Source: CAYSLC01 sp964431545 (GTDB lineage: Bacteria > Desulfobacterota > Desulfobacteria > Desulfobacterales > JAABSP01). Taken from it: a stretch of 18,946 nt of DNA. The position numbers and the translations under genes are program-made. The notes under the pieces were generated by a model. That model had not been told where the DNA came from and made no database searches. It saw only the letters and a program-made list of their open reading frames with translations. Positions 16,601 through 18,946 of the stretch are shown here, piece by piece. Every line of letters starts with the position of its first letter. The first letter of the stretch is position 1. Location: positions 1-18,946 of the forward strand of contig CAYSLC010000102.1 of NCBI GenBank assembly GCA_964431545.1. The letters run 5' to 3'.

Positions 16601-16858
16601 ATGGAGCTGCTCGAACTCCGTCAGGATGCCGTGGAACGGGATGTCGCCCTCTTCCCGGAGGATGGTGAAGGTGGCCGGGTGCTCCAAAACGGCGGTGATG
16701 TCGATCTCCGGGTCGTTGCCCACCAGGGTGATCTCGAACCGGTAGCAGGTGGAAAACCCTTCGAATCCCGTGAAATTGACCACGGAAAAGGCGTCCGCGC
16801 CCAGTCCGGGGCTGTGGGACGTGAAATCGAATTTTTTCTGGGTCAACAGGGCCGGCAT
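13697..16858 (-). CDS. vgrG: VgrG spike protein with long C-terminal extension
   Basis: 1053 residues. VgrG trimers cap the Hcp tube and carry effectors. Residues 1-370 are the gp27-like hub (FVSRWMEREGMYYYFEQ, then PSLNLTAEAEV), 375-455 the gp5 OB fold (DSWGRYKIKLPFDL, YAGENQGMHFPLHKNTEVLLTFIEGDPDRPVI). Residues beyond about 480 form an extension rich in Gly/Asn/Tyr strands. It contains an acidic DGEEGEEGDE run, a Gly/Ala-rich hydrophobic part at about 696-751 that could be membrane-active, repeats like FGDSYSFTKGNS and HGNTYEFTYGG, and a regular beta run at about 935-988 (SASISASVGAHLDISSSLGG). No known enzyme motif is visible. The DNA switches from about 68% G+C (15,421-15,480) to about 50% (15,301-15,360) at the core/extension junction (hand counts). 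AAGGAGG lies 6 bases before the ATG. A perfect hairpin directly follows the TAA stop. Confidence 0.97.
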   Translation of the reverse strand: MPALLTQKKFDFTSHSPGLGADAFSVVNFTGFEGFSTCYRFEITLVGNDPEIDITAVLEHPATFTILREEGDIPFHGILTEFEQLHAIDEYVVFRTVLSPRLWWLSLTHHNQVFLDKTAPQVLAAVLEDGGLTTDDFELRLVDEGAYEPWEFICQYGESHLDFVSRWMEREGMYYYFEQTPSHEKVIITDTAMAHGGMPEGRTMYYSPPSGLDEPFREEVIHAFICKQKLLPGKVHVQDYNYRTPSLNLTAEAEVSARGRGEFHIYGDHFRTLNEGHRLADLRSQELRSHEKRFHGESTIPFLRPGYLFDLERHYRSGFNQQYLTIELEHAGSQAAFLISGIQQTLSETEKRAYYHNTFVVIPSDVQYRHPKTTEKPRFSGTLNATVDAAGSGDYAELDSWGRYKIKLPFDLSGRKDGKASHYLRMAQPYAGENQGMHFPLHKNTEVLLTFIEGDPDRPVIAAAVPNPETPSPVTAENQVQSIIKTGKGPATRSVGASWNQETNDGNYISLTDGEEGEEGDENAIIYSSTKDSWMRLGSADNDPCLPAPPPDPLNASGIRIRSDGNIWLEARDRYGEFHVGTPNDLAEEADEGDPSTTKNMLDNFGENYNPTNLLNYVTGNAEDFLNVFDSAHVRVSSFDTFNTQEGNIYDFGGYWNYNLGNSYAEEHINQTAELNTTGNGEISIDNFTPKESGLSMGVNTIFALSKLTIMAGIVGISASAAAAESLGAKTTGVAVSSLLGVTQTIWETAISLSDEDKSLSQAPETSEGKVNLGDIVAYPNFGDIKTWAGKVGSSFVYPDPNGGDVPEKDKGQVEQLSGEAFYKNENPMNTATAWVSKNFGDSYSFTKGNSIEITNGSIESHNHGNTYEFTYGGRHEESKISGEGGQVYYSWSQGGDSYEQKWTRSGNIVSIDYNETSKADDGGAFGFSSTQTARLDVSFAIGASASISASVGAHLDISSSLGGNVNIESAAGINFDIKFGGALTCTVENDKIESNIPGLSKWDAGGRLKNVGVEKANALESIKTAAKDISNGDKKIDTFSNAVVSAMNILLG

Positions 16859-16864
16859 GGGCTG

Positions 16865-16870
16865 CCTCCT
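16865..16870 (-). promoter_or_regulatory. Strong Shine-Dalgarno of vgrG
   Basis: On the minus strand AAGGAGG stands 6 bases before the ATG of vgrG (16,858-16,856). It is the best ribosome-binding site in the window and fixes the vgrG start. Most other genes here have weak sites and seem to rely on translational coupling. Confidence 0.85.
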
Positions 16871-16882
16871 TGCTCAAGCATC

Positions 16883-16914
16883 AAAAAAAACAAAACCATC
16901 GGGACCAACGATCC
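16883..16914 (-). terminator. Possible weak terminator between clpV and vgrG
   Basis: In the 82-bp gap between clpV and vgrG the minus strand holds a short hairpin (GGATC-GTT-GGTCC, 16,914-16,902, with one G-T pair), then GATGG and a T-rich tract TTTTGTTTTTTTT (16,895-16,883). Stem length and the spacing to the T tract are poor for an intrinsic terminator, so it may only attenuate or be chance. If active it would make vgrG start a separate transcript. Confidence 0.3.
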
Positions 16915-16940
16915 AAAACGCCATGGAATGGCCTATGGCA

Positions 16941-18946
16941 TCACGCGTCGCTGAATTCCATAGTAAATCCGCCTTCATCATCCACATCGATCGCCACCCG
17001 GCCCGGCATCCCCCCCTCGCTCATGTGGGACAGGATCTCCTGGGACATCTTGGGCATGATGTTGCCGCTCAGAATGTAGTCGATGTTCCGGGCCCCGGTC
17101 TCCACCTCGGTACACCGGTCGGTGATCCGGTCCACCACCGCGTCGGTGTAGGAAAGCTTCATCTTGTTATTGGTCAGGAGCCGGTTGGCCAGCTTGTCCA
17201 GCTTGAGGCGGACGATGCCGGACATGGCGCCGGCCCGGAGGGCGTAATAGGGGACGATGGACATCCGGGCCAGGAGGGCCGGCTTGAAATACTGGGACAG
17301 GATGGGCCGCACCGCGTTGAAGATCACCTCGTCCTCGGGCCGTTCGTCCTCTTTGGTCATCTCGGTGATGACGTCGGTGGCCAGGTTGCTGGTCAGGAAG
17401 ATCACCGTGTTCTTGAAGTCGATCTCCCGGCCCTCGCCGTCGGAAAGGGACCCTTTGTCGAAGACCTGGTAAAAGAGGTTCAGGACCTCGGGGTGGGCCT
17501 TTTCCACCTCGTCCAGGAGCACGGCCGCGTAGGGCTTCTGCCGGACCGCCTCGGTGAGCATCCCGCCCTCGCCGTAGCCCACGTAGCCCGGCGGGGAGCC
17601 GATGAGGCGGCTCACCGTGTGCTTTTCCTGGAACTCGCTCATGTTGATGCTGACCACGGACCGCTCCCCGCCGAAGAGGATGTCGGCCACGGACAGCGCC
17701 GTCTCGGTCTTGCCCACGCCGCTGGGCCCCACCAGGAGAAAGACCCCCATGGGTTGGCTCGGGTCCTTGAGGCCGGATTTGGCCGACTTGATCCCCTCGG
17801 CGAGAACGTCCACCGCATGGTCCTGGCCCTTGATCCGCTCCTTCATGAGGCGCTCGAATTCCATGACGTTCCTGGCCTGGTCCCGCATGACCTTGCCCAG
17901 GGGGACCCCGGTCCAGTCCGACACCACCTTGGCCACCATGTCCGGGTCCACCTCGATCCGCACCAGGGCGTTCTCCTTCTGGAGGTCTTTGAGTTCGGCC
18001 CGGGCCGCTTCGATTTCGGCCTGAAGCTGGTCTTCGGACAGGGTCTCCGCCGGTTCGGGGGCCCCTTCCCCGTCGGCGTCGGACGCCTCCTCCGCTTCGG
18101 CGGCCTCAGCCGAATCGGCGGCGGCCATGGCGGGGTCTCCGTCCCGGAGGGCGAACAGCCGGTCCCGCAGCCCGATGAGGCGGTGGGCCGCGTCCCGCTC
18201 CCGTTCCCACAGGGCCCGCAGGTCCCCGGCTTCCTCCGTCAATGCGGCGAATTTCTCCTCGGCTTCGGCCAGTTGGTCTTCGTCGATGGCCACCCCGTTG
18301 AGCTTGTCCCGCATGAGGGCGTCCCGCTCCCGTTCCAGGGCCTGGATGGACCGCTCCTTGTCCTCGAGAACGTCGGGTTTGGTGGTCAGGTTGATCTTGA
18401 CCCGGGAGCAGGCGGTGTCCAGCAGGTCGATGGCCTTGTCGGGGAGGAACCGCCCGCTGATGTAGCGGCCGGCGAACTCCGCCGCCGCCTTGATGGCCTC
18501 GTCGTGGACGATGACCTTGTGGGCCGTCTCGTAGTTCTTTTTGAGCCCCCGGAGGATGAGGGCGGCGGTGGGCACGTCGGGCTCGTCCAGCTTCACCGCC
18601 TGGAACCGCCTGGCCAGGGCCGGATCTTTTTCGAAATATTTTTTGTACTCGGTCCAGGTGGTGGCCGCCACGGTCCGGAGTTCCCCCCGGGCCAGGGCCG
18701 GCTTCAACAGGTTGGCGGCGTCGCCGCCGCCGGCCGATGCGCCGGCCCCCACCAGGGTGTGGGCCTCGTCGATAAAGAGAATGATGGGCTTTTCCGATGC
18801 CTTGATCTCGTCGATGACCCCCTTGAGCCGCTTTTCGAACTCCCCTTTCATGCCGGCCCCGGCCTCCAGGAGCCCCATGTCGAGGCCCAGAAGGGTCACG
18901 CCCCGGAGCATGTCGGGCACGTCGTCTTCCACGATCCGGAGGGCCA
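16941..18946 (-). CDS. clpV: ClpV / TssH, AAA+ ATPase that disassembles the contracted sheath (partial, 5' end outside window)
   Basis: The reading frame stays open to the right edge, so the N-terminal domain and first Walker A are outside; a GTG at 18,932 is an internal Val codon. Visible parts follow the Hsp100 order: first Walker B (ILFIDEAHTL, near 18,780-18,760), a helical middle domain carrying an Ala/Glu-rich acidic insertion (near 18,050-18,130), second Walker A (GPSGVGKTETA, near 17,735-17,705), then PPGYVGYGEGG and second Walker B (AVLLDEVEKAHPEVLNLF, near 17,530-17,480). The motif order and the extended middle insertion, together with the T6SS context, identify ClpV and not ClpB. 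ClpV unfolds TssC to recycle the contracted TssBC sheath. The C-terminus (DVDDEGGFTMEFSDA) is complete, with TGA at 16,941-16,943. Confidence 0.96.
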   Translation of the reverse strand, partial: ALRIVEDDVPDMLRGVTLLGLDMGLLEAGAGMKGEFEKRLKGVIDEIKASEKPIILFIDEAHTLVGAGASAGGGDAANLLKPALARGELRTVAATTWTEYKKYFEKDPALARRFQAVKLDEPDVPTAALILRGLKKNYETAHKVIVHDEAIKAAAEFAGRYISGRFLPDKAIDLLDTACSRVKINLTTKPDVLEDKERSIQALERERDALMRDKLNGVAIDEDQLAEAEEKFAALTEEAGDLRALWERERDAAHRLIGLRDRLFALRDGDPAMAAADSAEAAEAEEASDADGEGAPEPAETLSEDQLQAEIEAARAELKDLQKENALVRIEVDPDMVAKVVSDWTGVPLGKVMRDQARNVMEFERLMKERIKGQDHAVDVLAEGIKSAKSGLKDPSQPMGVFLLVGPSGVGKTETALSVADILFGGERSVVSINMSEFQEKHTVSRLIGSPPGYVGYGEGGMLTEAVRQKPYAAVLLDEVEKAHPEVLNLFYQVFDKGSLSDGEGREIDFKNTVIFLTSNLATDVITEMTKEDERPEDEVIFNAVRPILSQYFKPALLARMSIVPYYALRAGAMSGIVRLKLDKLANRLLTNNKMKLSYTDAVVDRITDRCTEVETGARNIDYILSGNIMPKMSQEILSHMSEGGMPGRVAIDVDDEGGFTMEFSDA

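Noticed and set aside
15593..16954. Plus-strand open frame of 453 codons opposite the vgrG core
   Set aside because: Shadow of vgrG; it stops being open where the G+C content drops, as expected for a composition artefact.
18930..18932. GTG as the start of ClpV
   Set aside because: The frame is open beyond it to the window edge and the upstream codons (ALRI) continue the expected ClpV sequence, so the gene is simply cut by the window.

Overview
The window is most of one type VI secretion system (T6SS) gene cluster. Thirteen genes lie head to tail on the minus strand with short gaps (about 4-80 bp) or overlaps, so transcription runs from the right edge to the left. In that order they are: clpV/tssH (5' end outside the window); vgrG; a DUF2169 protein fused to pentapeptide repeats; a second pentapeptide-repeat protein; a DUF3540 protein; a DUF4150 PAAR-like protein; a small DUF3467-like protein; a 257-residue and a 157-residue protein of unknown role; tssK; tssL with a C-terminal SPOR domain; tssM; and a lipoprotein cut by the left edge. 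No tRNA, rRNA, CRISPR array, transposase or integrase was seen. Hcp, TssA, TssB/C, TssE, TssF and TssG are absent and presumably lie outside the window.

The host is a diderm (Gram-negative) bacterium, because the cluster encodes an inner-membrane complex, a lipoprotein and a peptidoglycan-binding domain. The flanking genes are very G+C rich. A deltaproteobacterium-type sulfate reducer (Desulfobacterota) is my guess from the gene set and base composition; it is not proven by anything here.

Region by region: (1) 1-8,300, G+C rich: membrane complex and baseplate genes (lipoprotein, TssM, TssL, TssK) plus two unknown genes. (2) About 8,500-15,420, clearly less G+C rich: a spike and cargo-loading cassette made of the VgrG C-terminal extension, DUF2169, pentapeptide proteins, DUF3540 and DUF4150. 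(3) About 15,420-18,946, G+C rich again: the VgrG N-terminal gp27/gp5 core and ClpV. The right edge of the low-G+C block falls inside vgrG, just after the gp5 OB fold, and the left edge falls inside the small DUF3467-like gene. This suggests that the variable tip and its loading machinery were exchanged as one block while the conserved apparatus stayed in place.

Working model: TssK joins the baseplate to the TssL-TssM-(lipoprotein) envelope complex, which the SPOR domain of TssL may help anchor to peptidoglycan. VgrG is the spike and the DUF4150 protein is its PAAR-like tip. The DUF2169-pentapeptide protein, and probably DUF3540 and the second pentapeptide protein, would load tip or effector onto VgrG. 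ClpV recycles the contracted sheath. No gene carries a toxin domain I recognise. The effector is therefore either an undescribed domain here (best candidate: the VgrG C-terminal extension; weaker: the 257-residue protein) or encoded elsewhere.
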